Assembly: GCF_017377575.1 (NCBI RefSeq)
Contig: NZ_JAFREM010000016.1
Location: forward strand, 1 to 64,000
DNA length: 64,000 nt
Direction of reading: 5' to 3'
Origin: Candidatus Enterococcus moelleringii
Lineage (GTDB): Bacteria > Bacillota > Bacilli > Lactobacillales > Enterococcaceae
Part shown: positions 10,225 through 18,984 of the stretch, in pieces
How the letters are laid out: every line of letters starts with the position of its first letter
Position numbering within the stretch: position 1 is the stretch's first letter
Position numbers and translations under genes: made by a program
The notes under the pieces: generated by a model
Database searches by the model: none
What the model was told of the DNA's origin: nothing
What the model saw: the letters and a program-made list of their open reading frames with translations, nothing else

Positions 10225-11238
10225 TTGAAAATCTTATTATACTTTGAAGGACTATCTGTTATAGGCAAATCAGGAATCGGTCGTGCCTTAGCCCATCAAA
10301 AAAGAGCATTATCTTCAGTGGGAATTCAATATACGCTAGATCCCTCCAGTGAAGATTACGACATTTTACATGTAAATACATATGGACCTAATAGTGCGAG
10401 AATGGTAGCGAAAGCGAAAAGGCTCGGTAAGAAAATCATTTATCATGCTCATTCTACAGAAGAAGATTTCCGTAATTCTTTTGTTGGGTCAAATAAATTA
10501 GCTCCCATTGTAAAGAAATGGCTGGTTCATCTATATAGTCAGGCCGACTGTTTGATTACACCAACTCCTTATTCAAGAGAGTTGTTGAAAAGCTACGGAC
10601 TGACTCAACCAATTGCAGCAATTTCAAATGGTATCGATTTACAGCGGTATTATCCCAATAAAGAAAAAGAAGCTGCTTTTCGCGAGTATTTTTCTTTGCC
10701 TGAAGAACAAAAGGTGATCATTAGTGTAGGTCTTTTTTTTGAGCGCAAAGGGATCATTGATTTTGTTGAGATTGCTAGACAAATGCCTGAGTACACATTT
10801 ATTTGGTTCGGTGATGTACCGATGTATTCAATCCCGCGAAACATACGAAAAATTGTAAAACACGATCATCCCAAGAATGTTATTTTCCCTGGCTATATTG
10901 AAGGGGAAGTAATCGAAGGCGGCTATTCAGCTGCTGATTTGTTTTTCTTTCCGTCCTATGAAGAAACGGAAGGCATTGTGGTACTTGAGGCCTTAGCTAG
11001 TCGACAAAAAGTCCTGTTAAGAGACATTCCCGTTTATTCTGGCTGGATGAAGGATGGATGTAATTGCTATATGGGAAGATCGAATCAAGAATTTATAACG
11101 TTGATTAAACAAATGACTAGTGAACAATTGCCAGATGTTACAGAAGCCGGATTTAAGACTGCACAAGGCAAAAGTATAATGGAAATTGGACGAGAGCTGA
11201 AATCTGTTTATCAGGACATGTTGGATGAGCCTGTGTAA
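10225..11238 (+). CDS. bgsA: Glycolipid glucosyltransferase BgsA (GT4)
   Basis: This 337-aa GT-B glycosyltransferase is taken to add the second glucose, turning monoglucosyl- into diglucosyl-diacylglycerol, the lipoteichoic acid anchor. The N-terminal half starts KILLYFEGLSVIGKSGIGRA. The C-terminal donor domain has the E-x7-E type motif region EETEGIVVLEALA and the phosphate-loop segment VGLFFERKG. It starts at a TTG with AGGAGGG seven bases upstream. bgsB follows 42 bp later, the same order as the E. faecalis bgsA-bgsB pair. Which gene does which step is from that parallel. Confidence 0.87.
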   Translation: MKILLYFEGLSVIGKSGIGRALAHQKRALSSVGIQYTLDPSSEDYDILHVNTYGPNSARMVAKAKRLGKKIIYHAHSTEEDFRNSFVGSNKLAPIVKKWLVHLYSQADCLITPTPYSRELLKSYGLTQPIAAISNGIDLQRYYPNKEKEAAFREYFSLPEEQKVIISVGLFFERKGIIDFVEIARQMPEYTFIWFGDVPMYSIPRNIRKIVKHDHPKNVIFPGYIEGEVIEGGYSAADLFFFPSYEETEGIVVLEALASRQKVLLRDIPVYSGWMKDGCNCYMGRSNQEFITLIKQMTSEQLPDVTEAGFKTAQGKSIMEIGRELKSVYQDMLDEPV

Positions 11239-11280
11239 GCAATCAAGCAATTGATTGTCGAATAGTTTGGAGGAGTAAGT

Positions 11281-12522
11281 GTGCGTATTGGTTTCTTTAC
11301 AGATACCTATTTTCCGCAAGTCAGCGGAGTAGCGACATCAATCAAAACGTTGAAGGATGAGTTGGAAAAAAAAGGTCATGAAGTCTATATATTCACCACG
11401 ACTGACCCGGATGCTGAAGACTTTGAAAAGGATATTGTGCGAATGCCTAGCGTTCCTTTTGTTTCATTTAAGGATCGGCGAATTGTTGTGCGGGGAATGT
11501 GGTTTGCTTATCAAATTGCCAAAGAGTTAGAGCTGGAGCTAATCCACACCCATACGGAATTTGGAGCTGGGCTGTTAGGTAAAATGGTGGGCAGCCGGTT
11601 GAAAATCCCGGTCATTCATACGTATCATACGATGTATGAAGATTATCTTCATTACATCGCCAACGGAAAAGTTGTGCGGCCAACGCATGTGAAGCATTTT
11701 GTTCGGATGTTTGTCAATCGCTCGACGGGGGTAGTTTGCCCAAGTCAGCGAGTGGTTAACACCATGAAACGCTATGAAGTAGATATTCCAATGCGAATTA
11801 TTCCGACAGGGATTAAGACCGAGGGTTTCGTGCGACCTGATATTACCGATCAAATGCTGCTGGATTTGCGCAGTCAACTAGGAATTACCAAAGATCATTT
11901 AATGATTTTATCATTGAGTCGAGTGGCTTACGAAAAAAACATTCAAGTGATCGTCCAACAATTTCCTAAAGTGTTGGAAAGCTTTCCTAATGCTCGTTTG
12001 GTTATTGTCGGTAAAGGCCCTCACCGGGAAGCGCTGGAGGAATTAGTTGCTGAGCTGGACTTACAAGCCTATGTTCAGTTTACTGGCGAGGTTCCACATG
12101 ATCAGGTGGCGCTTTACTATCGAGCTGCTGACTATTTCGTCAGTGCCTCAACGTCAGAAACGCAGGGGTTAACCTATGCTGAAGCCTTAGCATCTGGAAC
12201 ACAATGTGTTGTAGAAGGCAATGACTACTTGGAGGCTCTGTTAGATGACGAGCGCTTAGGCGTAACTTTTGCGAAGGATGAAGAGTTTTCTGATGCTTTC
12301 ATCAACTATGTCCATAAAGGCCTGGTGCTAGACGATACTTTGCGAGAAAGAAAGCTGATCGAAATATCTGCTGAAAAATTTGGCAATGAAATATTTGATT
12401 TTTATCAGGAGATGGTTGAGTATTATCAAGAAAATCATCAGAAAGTTCCACTGAGTCAAAAACGTCCGGTGGAGAAAGTTCGAGTAAAGATTGCGTCACT
12501 TAAAAATTCAGTCGATAAATAA
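11281..12522 (+). CDS. bgsB: 1,2-diacylglycerol 3-glucosyltransferase BgsB (GT4)
   Basis: This 413-aa GT4 enzyme is taken to make monoglucosyl-diacylglycerol from UDP-glucose and diacylglycerol at the inner membrane face. The acceptor domain begins with FFTDTYFPQVSGVATS, and the donor domain has LSRVAYEKN and the acidic motif SETQGLTYAEALASG. It starts at a GTG preceded by GGAGGAG. Loss of BgsB in E. faecalis removes glycolipids from the membrane. Together with BgsA it supplies the lipoteichoic acid anchor. Family certain, gene name by synteny and similarity. Confidence 0.9.
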   Translation: MRIGFFTDTYFPQVSGVATSIKTLKDELEKKGHEVYIFTTTDPDAEDFEKDIVRMPSVPFVSFKDRRIVVRGMWFAYQIAKELELELIHTHTEFGAGLLGKMVGSRLKIPVIHTYHTMYEDYLHYIANGKVVRPTHVKHFVRMFVNRSTGVVCPSQRVVNTMKRYEVDIPMRIIPTGIKTEGFVRPDITDQMLLDLRSQLGITKDHLMILSLSRVAYEKNIQVIVQQFPKVLESFPNARLVIVGKGPHREALEELVAELDLQAYVQFTGEVPHDQVALYYRAADYFVSASTSETQGLTYAEALASGTQCVVEGNDYLEALLDDERLGVTFAKDEEFSDAFINYVHKGLVLDDTLRERKLIEISAEKFGNEIFDFYQEMVEYYQENHQKVPLSQKRPVEKVRVKIASLKNSVDK

Positions 12523-12527
12523 GGTAT

Positions 12528-12562
12528 AAATCCATCTCTTAAGGTATACTAGAGATGGATTT
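12528..12562 (+). terminator. Strong hairpin after bgsB
   Basis: A perfect 12-bp stem (12528-12539 with 12551-12562) is followed by only a short T-rich stretch, so termination may be partial. The loop contains TATACT, which could be a -10 for the next gene. Confidence 0.55.
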
Positions 12563-12586
12563 AGTCATTTTAGGAGGGATTAGAGT

Positions 12587-13474
12587 ATGGAACTAGGCTT
12601 TATCGGTACAGGCGTGATGGGAAAAGCGATTGTTGGACATCTATTAAGTTCAGGACATGCAGTCCACGTTTACAACCGAACAAAAAGCAAGACCGATGAA
12701 TTGGTAGAAAAAGGTGCTGTCTGGCAAGATTCTCCTGCAAAGGTTGCCGAAAATGCAGAAGTCACTTTTACAATGGTAGGATACCCAAATGATGTAGAAG
12801 AAATTTACTATAAAGAAAACGGCATTTTTACCGTTTCGGTTCAAGATAAAGTTTTTGTGGATTTAACGACTTCGACGCCTACTTTGGCTAAACGTATTCA
12901 ACAAACGGCTGAAGAAAAAGGCGCAGATGCATTAGATGCGCCCGTATCTGGCGGGGATCTTGGAGCTAAAAATGCGACCTTAACCCTTATGGTGGGCGGC
13001 AATAAGTCCACCTACGAAAAAGTTGTTCCTTTATTTGGAATTATGGGTAAAACTTTTTCACTCCATGGTGAAGCCGGAAGTGGTCAGCATACGAAAATGG
13101 CTAATCAGATTATGGTTGCTGGTACAATGATCGGAATGAGTGAAATGCTAGCCTACGCACAAAAAGCAGGATTAGATCTCCAGCAAGTCCTCAAGACGCT
13201 AGGTGGCGGTGCAGCTGAAAATTGGTCAATGATGAACTATGTTCCAAGGATACTAAACGAAGACTATTCACCAGGCTTTTTTGTCAAGCATTTCATCAAG
13301 GACTTGAAAATAGTCTTAGATGAAGCCAAAAAGATGGATTTAGAGCTTCCCGGAACTAAGTTGGCAGAGCAGTTGTACCAGCAGCTTGCTAAGGCCGGTT
13401 ATGAGAATGACGGCACTCAAGCCTTGATTAAATTGTGGTGGCCTGAGGGTAAAGCAGACTTTGACAAAAATTAA
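12587..13474 (+). CDS. NAD(P)-dependent beta-hydroxyacid dehydrogenase (3-hydroxyisobutyrate dehydrogenase family)
   Basis: This 295-aa cytosolic oxidoreductase has the N-terminal Rossmann motif GFIGTGVMGKAI. It also has the substrate-binding signature DAPVSGGDLGA and the catalytic Lys in SGQHTKMANQ. The all-helical C-terminal domain is complete. It resembles B. subtilis YkwC. The substrate (hydroxyisobutyrate, tartronate semialdehyde, succinic semialdehyde or similar) cannot be told from sequence. An AGGAGGG site is nine bases upstream. It appears to be a single gene between bgsB and ykuJ. Confidence 0.88.
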   Translation: MELGFIGTGVMGKAIVGHLLSSGHAVHVYNRTKSKTDELVEKGAVWQDSPAKVAENAEVTFTMVGYPNDVEEIYYKENGIFTVSVQDKVFVDLTTSTPTLAKRIQQTAEEKGADALDAPVSGGDLGAKNATLTLMVGGNKSTYEKVVPLFGIMGKTFSLHGEAGSGQHTKMANQIMVAGTMIGMSEMLAYAQKAGLDLQQVLKTLGGGAAENWSMMNYVPRILNEDYSPGFFVKHFIKDLKIVLDEAKKMDLELPGTKLAEQLYQQLAKAGYENDGTQALIKLWWPEGKADFDKN

Positions 13475-13554
13475 TAATTATTTTGGTAAAAACAATGCAA
13501 GATAGAGTCTGATTTGATACAATAATACAGAATGATTGGAAGGGAGGCACCTAG

Positions 13555-13785
13555 ATGAAACACTCGCAATTAGTTGCCATTATTAAACGCTTGGAAGCTA
13601 TGACAGAATCAACCGATAACGAAGTTCAAGTTCGCCGTTTTGAAAAAGATGGAGTCGAAAAATGCACGGTAACTTACGATAGCACAACCGAAACATTCGA
13701 ATTAACCGAAAGCGACACCAAACAAACATATCAATTCGATAATATCGACATCGTAGCAATGGAAATTTATGACTTGATTCAATAA
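13555..13785 (+). CDS. ykuJ: YkuJ family protein (DUF1797)
   Basis: This 76-aa cytosolic protein of unknown function is mixed alpha/beta and acidic, with no signal. The opening HSQLVAIIKRLEAMT and the ending DIVAMEIYDLIQ are typical of the YkuJ family in Bacilli. A GGAAGGGAGG site lies directly upstream of the ATG. It is monocistronic, with a terminator immediately after its stop. Confidence 0.85.
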   Translation: MKHSQLVAIIKRLEAMTESTDNEVQVRRFEKDGVEKCTVTYDSTTETFELTESDTKQTYQFDNIDIVAMEIYDLIQ

Positions 13786-13806
13786 AACGGGGAAACCCGT
13801 TTTTTT
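13784..13806 (+). terminator. ykuJ terminator
   Basis: An 8-bp stem (AAAACGGG / CCCGTTTT) closes a GAAA tetraloop and is followed by a T run. Confidence 0.9.
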
Positions 13807-13842
13807 GATTAGATAAACAGCCAACAAATTATGTACTCAACT

Positions 13843-13900
13843 AAGCTTTATAAGCAAGTCTATTCACTATCCGAATAGACTCGTTTATAAGGCTTTTTTT
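13843..13900 (+). terminator. Second, long terminator hairpin
   Basis: An imperfect stem of about 23 bp (13843-13865 with 13873-13895) ends in seven T residues on the plus strand only. No gene lies between it and the ykuJ terminator 37 bp upstream. Between here and cfa I see only the cfa leader region; an ORF at 13912 with a passable GAAGGA site has no recognisable product and is not called. Confidence 0.75.
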
Positions 13901-14122
13901 GAAGGAAACGGATGTTTTTCTCAATGGGCAAGCCGTTATGGCAAGCTAGTTCTTTCGAAAAAGATGAAACTTTAGAGTCACATTATCTAAAATCCAGTCT
14001 TACTATTTTAAAGCAGAAAGCATCTGCAAAACTTTTCTCATTTACTCTACGTTGCATATTATTTGAACTTATTTCACTTTTGGATAATTATAGAGGATGT
14101 AACTAGAAGTGGAGGAAATAAA

Positions 14123-15289
14123 ATGTTAGACAAAGAAGTTTACAATCAGTTATTTAAGCCATCTTTTTCTAAAAAGACCCAGGTGATTTTTTGGGATGGC
14201 AGTGTGAAAGAATACGGCGAAACTTCGGGTGAACCAGCATTTAAAATTACTTTTCATGAAAAAATTCCGGTAAAGGATTTAATGAATAATGCTTCATTAG
14301 CCCTTGGCGAGGCCTATATGGAAAAACGAATCGAAATTGAAGGAAACCTGCAAGAGCTTATTTATGATGTCTATAATCAAGCAGAAGGCTTCTTCCATAA
14401 TAACAACTTCAAAAAATGGCTGCCTAAAGAAAAGCATACGAAAAAGCAATCGCAAACGGATATTCACAGTCACTACGATCTAGGAAACGATTTTTACGAG
14501 CTATGGTTAGATCCAACGCTTACGTACTCTTGTGCTTATTTTGCTACACCAGAAGATACGTTAGAACAGGCTCAAATCAATAAGGTCCACCATATTTTGG
14601 ATAAATTATTTATTCAACCAGGAGAAACACTGTTGGATATTGGCTGTGGCTGGGGTACGTTAATCTTGATTGCTGCTAAAGAGTATGGTGTTAAGGCCAG
14701 CGGAATCACCTTAAGTGAAGAGCAATACCATCATATTCAAGCAGTTATTAAAAAGGAAAACCTGGAAGATCAGGTGTCAGTTCGCTTAATGGACTATCGT
14801 GACCTAAAAGGTGAAGCTTATGACCACATTACTAGTGTGGGGATGTTTGAACACGTGGGTGCCGAGAATCTGCAAGAATACTTTAATGTAGTAGAAAAAA
14901 ATCTAGCTGCTAACGGAACTGCCTTAATCCATGGGATCAGTCGTCAGCAAGGCGGGGCTAAAAATGGTTGGATCAACAAGTACATTTTTCCAGGCGGCTA
15001 TGTTCCTGGCGTGACTGAGCTTGTCGGTCACATGACGGAAAATGATTTGCAGCTAATTGATTTAGAAAGCTTACGTCGCGATTATCAGCTTACTTTAGAG
15101 CATTGGACCAAAAACTTCCATGATGTTAAAGAGCAAGTATTAGCGCAAAAGGATGAAGCCTTCTATCGAATGTGGGATTTGTATTTACAAGCCTGTGCAG
15201 CTTCGTTCCAAGCCAGCAACATTGATGTCATTCAATACCTATTGGTTCATCCTAACAACAATAATATCCCAATGCACCGCAAAGGATAG
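14123..15289 (+). CDS. cfa: Cyclopropane-fatty-acyl-phospholipid synthase
   Basis: This 388-aa SAM-dependent enzyme adds a methylene bridge to unsaturated acyl chains in membrane phospholipids. The motif SHYDLGNDFYELWLDPTLTY, the SAM-binding loop DIGCGWGTL and GMFEHVG are diagnostic. I start at the ATG at 14123 because GGAGGA lies seven bases upstream; the frame is open 20 codons further without a site. It directly precedes the fatty acid cluster but is closed by its own terminator. Length matches the family. Confidence 0.95.
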   Translation: MLDKEVYNQLFKPSFSKKTQVIFWDGSVKEYGETSGEPAFKITFHEKIPVKDLMNNASLALGEAYMEKRIEIEGNLQELIYDVYNQAEGFFHNNNFKKWLPKEKHTKKQSQTDIHSHYDLGNDFYELWLDPTLTYSCAYFATPEDTLEQAQINKVHHILDKLFIQPGETLLDIGCGWGTLILIAAKEYGVKASGITLSEEQYHHIQAVIKKENLEDQVSVRLMDYRDLKGEAYDHITSVGMFEHVGAENLQEYFNVVEKNLAANGTALIHGISRQQGGAKNGWINKYIFPGGYVPGVTELVGHMTENDLQLIDLESLRRDYQLTLEHWTKNFHDVKEQVLAQKDEAFYRMWDLYLQACAASFQASNIDVIQYLLVHPNNNNIPMHRKG

Positions 15290-15295
15290 CTTCGT

Positions 15296-15328
15296 GAGTA
15301 ATCAGCTAACGCTGGTTGCTCTTTTTTT
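15296..15328 (+). terminator. cfa terminator
   Basis: An 11-bp stem (15296-15306 with 15311-15321, G-U pairs allowed) is followed by seven T residues. Confidence 0.88.
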
Positions 15329-15507
15329 GTTGTTCTTGTTAAGAAAATCTTATAAAATGGGAAACAGGCGTTTTTGATTGAAGTGAAATACAGGAAATTC
15401 CCTTAGCAAAGCAAATAAACTTTGATTGCCAAAGTATTTTGGTTCTTAGTTTGATTAGGTCTTTGCTAGGACTGAAGATCAATTTTCTGTAAAAGACTAA
15501 AATCATC

Positions 15508-15536
15508 TTGCAATGAAAATAAAAATAAGATATAGT
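15508..15536 (+). promoter_or_regulatory. Promoter of the fab/acc operon
   Basis: TTGCAA, exactly 17 bp, TATAGT. The FabT boxes overlap and follow the -10, as expected for autoregulation. Confidence 0.75.
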
Positions 15537-15564
15537 TTGATCATCAAATGATTTGAATGTCAAA
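15534..15564. promoter_or_regulatory. Two FabT operator boxes
   Basis: TTTGATCATCAAA (15536-15548) and TTTGAATGTCAAA (15552-15564) are adjacent inverted repeats with TTTGA/TCAAA arms. This is the core of the FabT/FadR-type box known from streptococci. FabT with acyl-ACP as co-repressor would bind here and shut down the cluster. Confidence 0.8.
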
Positions 15565-15582
15565 CTAATTGGGTGAGGAAAA

Positions 15583-16023
15583 ATGGAACACAATTGGGAA
15601 GAAATGAATACTTACTTAGTAACAATCTTTAATGACGTTCTGTCGATTGAAGAAAATGAACTAAAAAAATCGCGCTTTGGTGATTTAACCATTACCGAAA
15701 TGCATACTATTGATGCGATTGGCATGTACAAGAAGAAAACCACGACTGAGGTTGCAAGAGAACTGTTAGTTACTGTGGGAACTTTAACAACGTCGATTAA
15801 TCGTTTAGTCAAAAAAGGGTATGTAGAGCGAATCCGCAGTGAAGATGACCGGAGAGTAGTTAAATTATCCCTGACTAAAAAGGGAAAATTAGTTTTCCGT
15901 GTCCATCAGCATTTCCATCGCGAAATGGTTCGTCGTGCAACACAAGGGTTAAACACTGATGAACAGCAAGCCTTCTTGCGGGCATTGAAAAATCTAAACG
16001 GATACTTAGAGGAAATCAAATGA
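15583..16023 (+). CDS. fabT: MarR-family fatty acid synthesis repressor FabT
   Basis: This 146-aa dimeric winged-helix regulator has the recognition region TTTEVARELLVTVGTLTTS and the wing SEDDRRVVKLSLTKKG. Position as first gene of the fab cluster and operators at its own promoter identify FabT. In streptococci it represses the cluster when bound to long-chain acyl-ACP. GGGTGAGGAAAA lies before the ATG. Its stop overlaps the fabH start by four bases. Confidence 0.95.
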   Translation: MEHNWEEMNTYLVTIFNDVLSIEENELKKSRFGDLTITEMHTIDAIGMYKKKTTTEVARELLVTVGTLTTSINRLVKKGYVERIRSEDDRRVVKLSLTKKGKLVFRVHQHFHREMVRRATQGLNTDEQQAFLRALKNLNGYLEEIK

Positions 16024-16982
16024 GCATCAACCAATATGGAAGAATTGCGGCAACAGCTCGCTACCTTCCCAAAAAAATTGTTACAAACGATGAATTAGCG
16101 CAATTGATGGATACATCGGATGAATGGATTCAATCACGAACGGGAATCAAACAGCGTCACATTGCTGAAGAAGAGAATACTTCGGACCTATGTACTGAAG
16201 TAGCACGTAAGTTGCTGGATAAGACCAAGCTTGATGCATCTTCCTTAGACTTTATTATAGTAGCAACCATGTCACCAGATTACTCTTCGCCCTCCGTTGC
16301 CTGTCAGGTACAAGGACGAATTGGTGCACATCGTGCCATGGCCTTTGATCTTGCGGCTGCCTGTGCCGGTTTTGTTTACGCACTAGCAACAGCCGAAAAT
16401 TTTATCCGCAGCGGATTAAAACGGGGGATCGTTATTGGCGGCGAGAAAACTTCTAAGCTGCTGGACTGGAATGATCGTTCAACTGCAGTTCTTTTCGGAG
16501 ATGGAGCGGCAGGCGTGTTGCTAGAGGCTGGTGATCAGCCAACGATTCTGCGTCAGATGCTGCGAGCAGATGGACAGCGAGCGGATTCATTAGTAGCCGG
16601 CTTTCGTCCTACTCAGACACGTTATTATCAAGAAGAGGATCAAGCAGGTTTAACGATGGACGGACGCGGTATTTGGAGCTTTGCGCTAAATGACGTCGTA
16701 AAGGATTTGCGAACATTCACCGAAGAGGAACCAATCGATCTCTATTTATTTCATCAAGCCAATCGCCGCATCATTGAAAAGATGGCGAAGAAGCTGAAGG
16801 AACCGATTGATAAATTTCCGATGAACTTAGCTAATTACGGCAACACTTCGGCAGCTAGTATTCCAATATTATTGGATGAGTTAGTTGAAGATGGCATTAT
16901 TCATTTGGACGGTACACAAAAAGTGGTATTAACAGGTTATGGCGGCGGGCTCGCCTGGGGCAATTTATTGCTGGAGCTATAA
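16020..16982 (+). CDS. fabH: 3-oxoacyl-ACP synthase III
   Basis: This 320-aa condensing enzyme starts fatty acid synthesis by joining an acyl-CoA primer with malonyl-ACP. The catalytic triad is visible: Cys115 in DLAAACAGF, His in LFHQANRRI and Asn in NYGNTSAASIP. Length is normal. It overlaps fabT by four bases (ATGA), so it is translationally coupled. 44 bp separate it from acpP. Confidence 0.97.
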   Translation: MSINQYGRIAATARYLPKKIVTNDELAQLMDTSDEWIQSRTGIKQRHIAEEENTSDLCTEVARKLLDKTKLDASSLDFIIVATMSPDYSSPSVACQVQGRIGAHRAMAFDLAAACAGFVYALATAENFIRSGLKRGIVIGGEKTSKLLDWNDRSTAVLFGDGAAGVLLEAGDQPTILRQMLRADGQRADSLVAGFRPTQTRYYQEEDQAGLTMDGRGIWSFALNDVVKDLRTFTEEEPIDLYLFHQANRRIIEKMAKKLKEPIDKFPMNLANYGNTSAASIPILLDELVEDGIIHLDGTQKVVLTGYGGGLAWGNLLLEL

Positions 16983-17026
16983 CTGTTTACAAATAATTTA
17001 AAAACAATAAATGGAGGAAACAACTC

Positions 17027-17254
17027 ATGACTTTTGAAAAAATCCAAGACATTATCGTAGAAGAACTAGGGGTAGAAAAAGAAAAGGTTGAACTAACAAC
17101 CAACATTCAAGAAGATTTGGAAGCAGACAGCTTAGACTTGTTCCAAATCATTAACGAAATCGAAGATGAATTCGATGTGAAAATCGAAACTGAAGACGGC
17201 ATTACAACAGTAAAAGATTTAGTTGAATACGTAGAAAAACAACAAAACGCATAA
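17027..17254 (+). CDS. acpP: Acyl carrier protein
   Basis: This 75-aa acidic four-helix protein carries growing acyl chains. Ser35 in EADSLDLFQ is the 4'-phosphopantetheine site. A strong ATGGAGG site precedes it. In E. faecalis the enoyl reductase gene fabK comes next; here only 54 bp with a hairpin separate it from fabD. Enterococci usually carry a second ACP elsewhere; this is the cluster copy. Confidence 0.96.
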   Translation: MTFEKIQDIIVEELGVEKEKVELTTNIQEDLEADSLDLFQIINEIEDEFDVKIETEDGITTVKDLVEYVEKQQNA

Positions 17255-17291
17255 AGGACTAAGGGCGAGGCGAAAGCCTGGCCTTTCCTTA
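17253..17291 (+). other. Hairpin at the acpP-fabD junction (where fabK is expected)
   Basis: Nested inverted repeats (AAGG / CCTT outside, AGGC-GAAA-GCCT inside) fill almost the whole acpP-fabD gap. Without a T run it looks like a processing or stability element that could raise acpP mRNA over downstream genes. It occupies the site where E. faecalis has fabK. Confidence 0.5.
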
Positions 17292-17308
17292 TATTAGGAG
17301 AAAAATTT

Positions 17309-18253
17309 ATGAAGACAGCATTCTTATTTAGCGGCCAAGGGGCACAATATGTCGGGATGGGCAAGGAACTCTACCAACAAGAGGAAATTGTTCGTCAAAC
17401 CTTTGAAGAGGCCAGTGACTTATTAGGCTATTCTATGAGTCAGCTTTGTTTTGAAGAAAACCAAAATATTCATGAAACTGAGTATACTCAGCCAGCTATT
17501 TTAACCGTAAGTACGGCTTTTTTACGGGTCGTAGAGAAAATGGGGTTAACCAAAGATGCAGTTGCCGGACTAAGCTTGGGGGAATACACGGCCTTAGTCG
17601 CAGCGGGAGCCTTAGATTTTGGTGATGCCGTTCAACTGGTTCAAAAACGTGGTCAATTTATGAGTACCGCTGCACCAAGCGGCAGTGGAAAAATGGTAGC
17701 TGTGTTAAATACTTCAGCTGAAGTAATTGAAGACTGCTGCAAACAAGCCTCAGAAATCGGGATCGTTTCGCCAGCCAACTACAATACTCCACAACAAATC
17801 GTGATTGGTGGAGAAGCAGCTGCCGTAGAAAAAGCTGAGGAGTTGTTGAAAGCTGCTGGCGTTAAACGAATGATTCCTTTAAACGTTAGCGGACCTTTTC
17901 ATACCGCCTTATTGGAACCGGCCAGTCGTCAACTAAATAAGGAATTGCAAAAAGTTACCTTCCATTCCTTGCAGTGTCCAGTGATTTCAAATACGACGGC
18001 TAAAGAAATGCCAGCCTCAGAAATTATTTCTTTATTAACCGCACAAGTCATGTCTCCAGTACGTTTTAGCGATAGCATTATTCAATTAAAAGAGCTGGGC
18101 ATTGAACGAATGATTGAAATTGGACCTGGTAAAACCTTAAGCGGCTTTATCAAGAAAATTGATCGCTCGATTCAAACTAGCCGTGTGGAAGATAGCAAAA
18201 CATTGCAGGAAACAATCCAATTAATGGGAGGAACCAATGGAATTAACGAATAA
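17309..18253 (+). CDS. fabD: Malonyl-CoA-ACP transacylase
   Basis: This 314-aa cytosolic enzyme loads malonyl groups on ACP. The nucleophile is in GLSLGEYTALVAAGAL, the oxyanion motif is FSGQGAQYVGMG, and the catalytic His is in GPFHTALL. A TTAGGAGAAA site precedes the ATG. It overlaps fabG by 17 bp, and the fabG ribosome site is inside it. Confidence 0.96.
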   Translation: MKTAFLFSGQGAQYVGMGKELYQQEEIVRQTFEEASDLLGYSMSQLCFEENQNIHETEYTQPAILTVSTAFLRVVEKMGLTKDAVAGLSLGEYTALVAAGALDFGDAVQLVQKRGQFMSTAAPSGSGKMVAVLNTSAEVIEDCCKQASEIGIVSPANYNTPQQIVIGGEAAAVEKAEELLKAAGVKRMIPLNVSGPFHTALLEPASRQLNKELQKVTFHSLQCPVISNTTAKEMPASEIISLLTAQVMSPVRFSDSIIQLKELGIERMIEIGPGKTLSGFIKKIDRSIQTSRVEDSKTLQETIQLMGGTNGINE

Positions 18254-18968
18254 AAATGTCTTTATTACTGGCAGCAGTCGTGGAATTGGCTGGGGAATTG
18301 CCCAAGCCTTTGCAAAACTGGGTGCTAATATTGTACTAAATGGCCGCAAAGAAATTGCAGCTGAAAAAGTAGCTGAAATTGAGTCAAACGGTGTGAAGTG
18401 TATTTGTGTCAGCGGGGATATCAGCTCCTTTGAAGATGCTGGCCGAATGATTGCTGAGGTCAATGAAATTTTTGGTTCCATCGACATCTTAGTAAACAAC
18501 GCTGGTATTACTCAAGATAAGCTGTTGTTGCGTATGAAGCCGGAAGAGTTTGATGCTTGTATTGATATCAATCTTAAAGGAACCTTCAATATGACTCAAC
18601 AAGTGTTGAAGCAAATGATGAAGCAGCGCAGCGGAGCAATTATCAATATGGCTAGTGTGATTGGTCAGATTGGTAATGTAGGCCAAAGTAATTATGCGGC
18701 TAGTAAAGCAGGCGTCATCGGTTTTACTAAATCGGTAGCTCGTGAAGTAGCTCCTAGAGGGATTACCTGCAATGCATTAGCTCCTGGTTTTATTGCTACC
18801 GAAATGACGGATCAGCTAAGTGACAAAATCAAAGAGCAAATCGAAGGACAAATTCCTTTGAAGCGCTATGGAAGTGTCGAAGATGTAGCACAAGCTGCAG
18901 TATTTTTAGCGCAAAGTCCGTATCTCACAGGTCAAGTGATCAATGTCGATGGCGGCATGGTCATGTAA
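18237..18968 (+). CDS. fabG: 3-oxoacyl-ACP reductase
   Basis: This 243-aa short-chain dehydrogenase performs the NADPH-dependent first reduction of each elongation cycle. It has the cofactor loop GSSRGIG, NNAG, the catalytic Ser in ASVIG and YAASKAG. GGGAGGA at 18225-18231 sets the start within the end of fabD. Confidence 0.96.
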   Translation: MELTNKNVFITGSSRGIGWGIAQAFAKLGANIVLNGRKEIAAEKVAEIESNGVKCICVSGDISSFEDAGRMIAEVNEIFGSIDILVNNAGITQDKLLLRMKPEEFDACIDINLKGTFNMTQQVLKQMMKQRSGAIINMASVIGQIGNVGQSNYAASKAGVIGFTKSVAREVAPRGITCNALAPGFIATEMTDQLSDKIKEQIEGQIPLKRYGSVEDVAQAAVFLAQSPYLTGQVINVDGGMVM

Positions 18969-18984
18969 AGAAAGGATGAAAAAA

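Noticed and set aside
13912-14106. 64-aa ORF upstream of cfa
   Set aside because: It has a GAAGGA site but no recognisable product or conserved pattern, and it fills the cfa leader region after a terminator. Not enough support.
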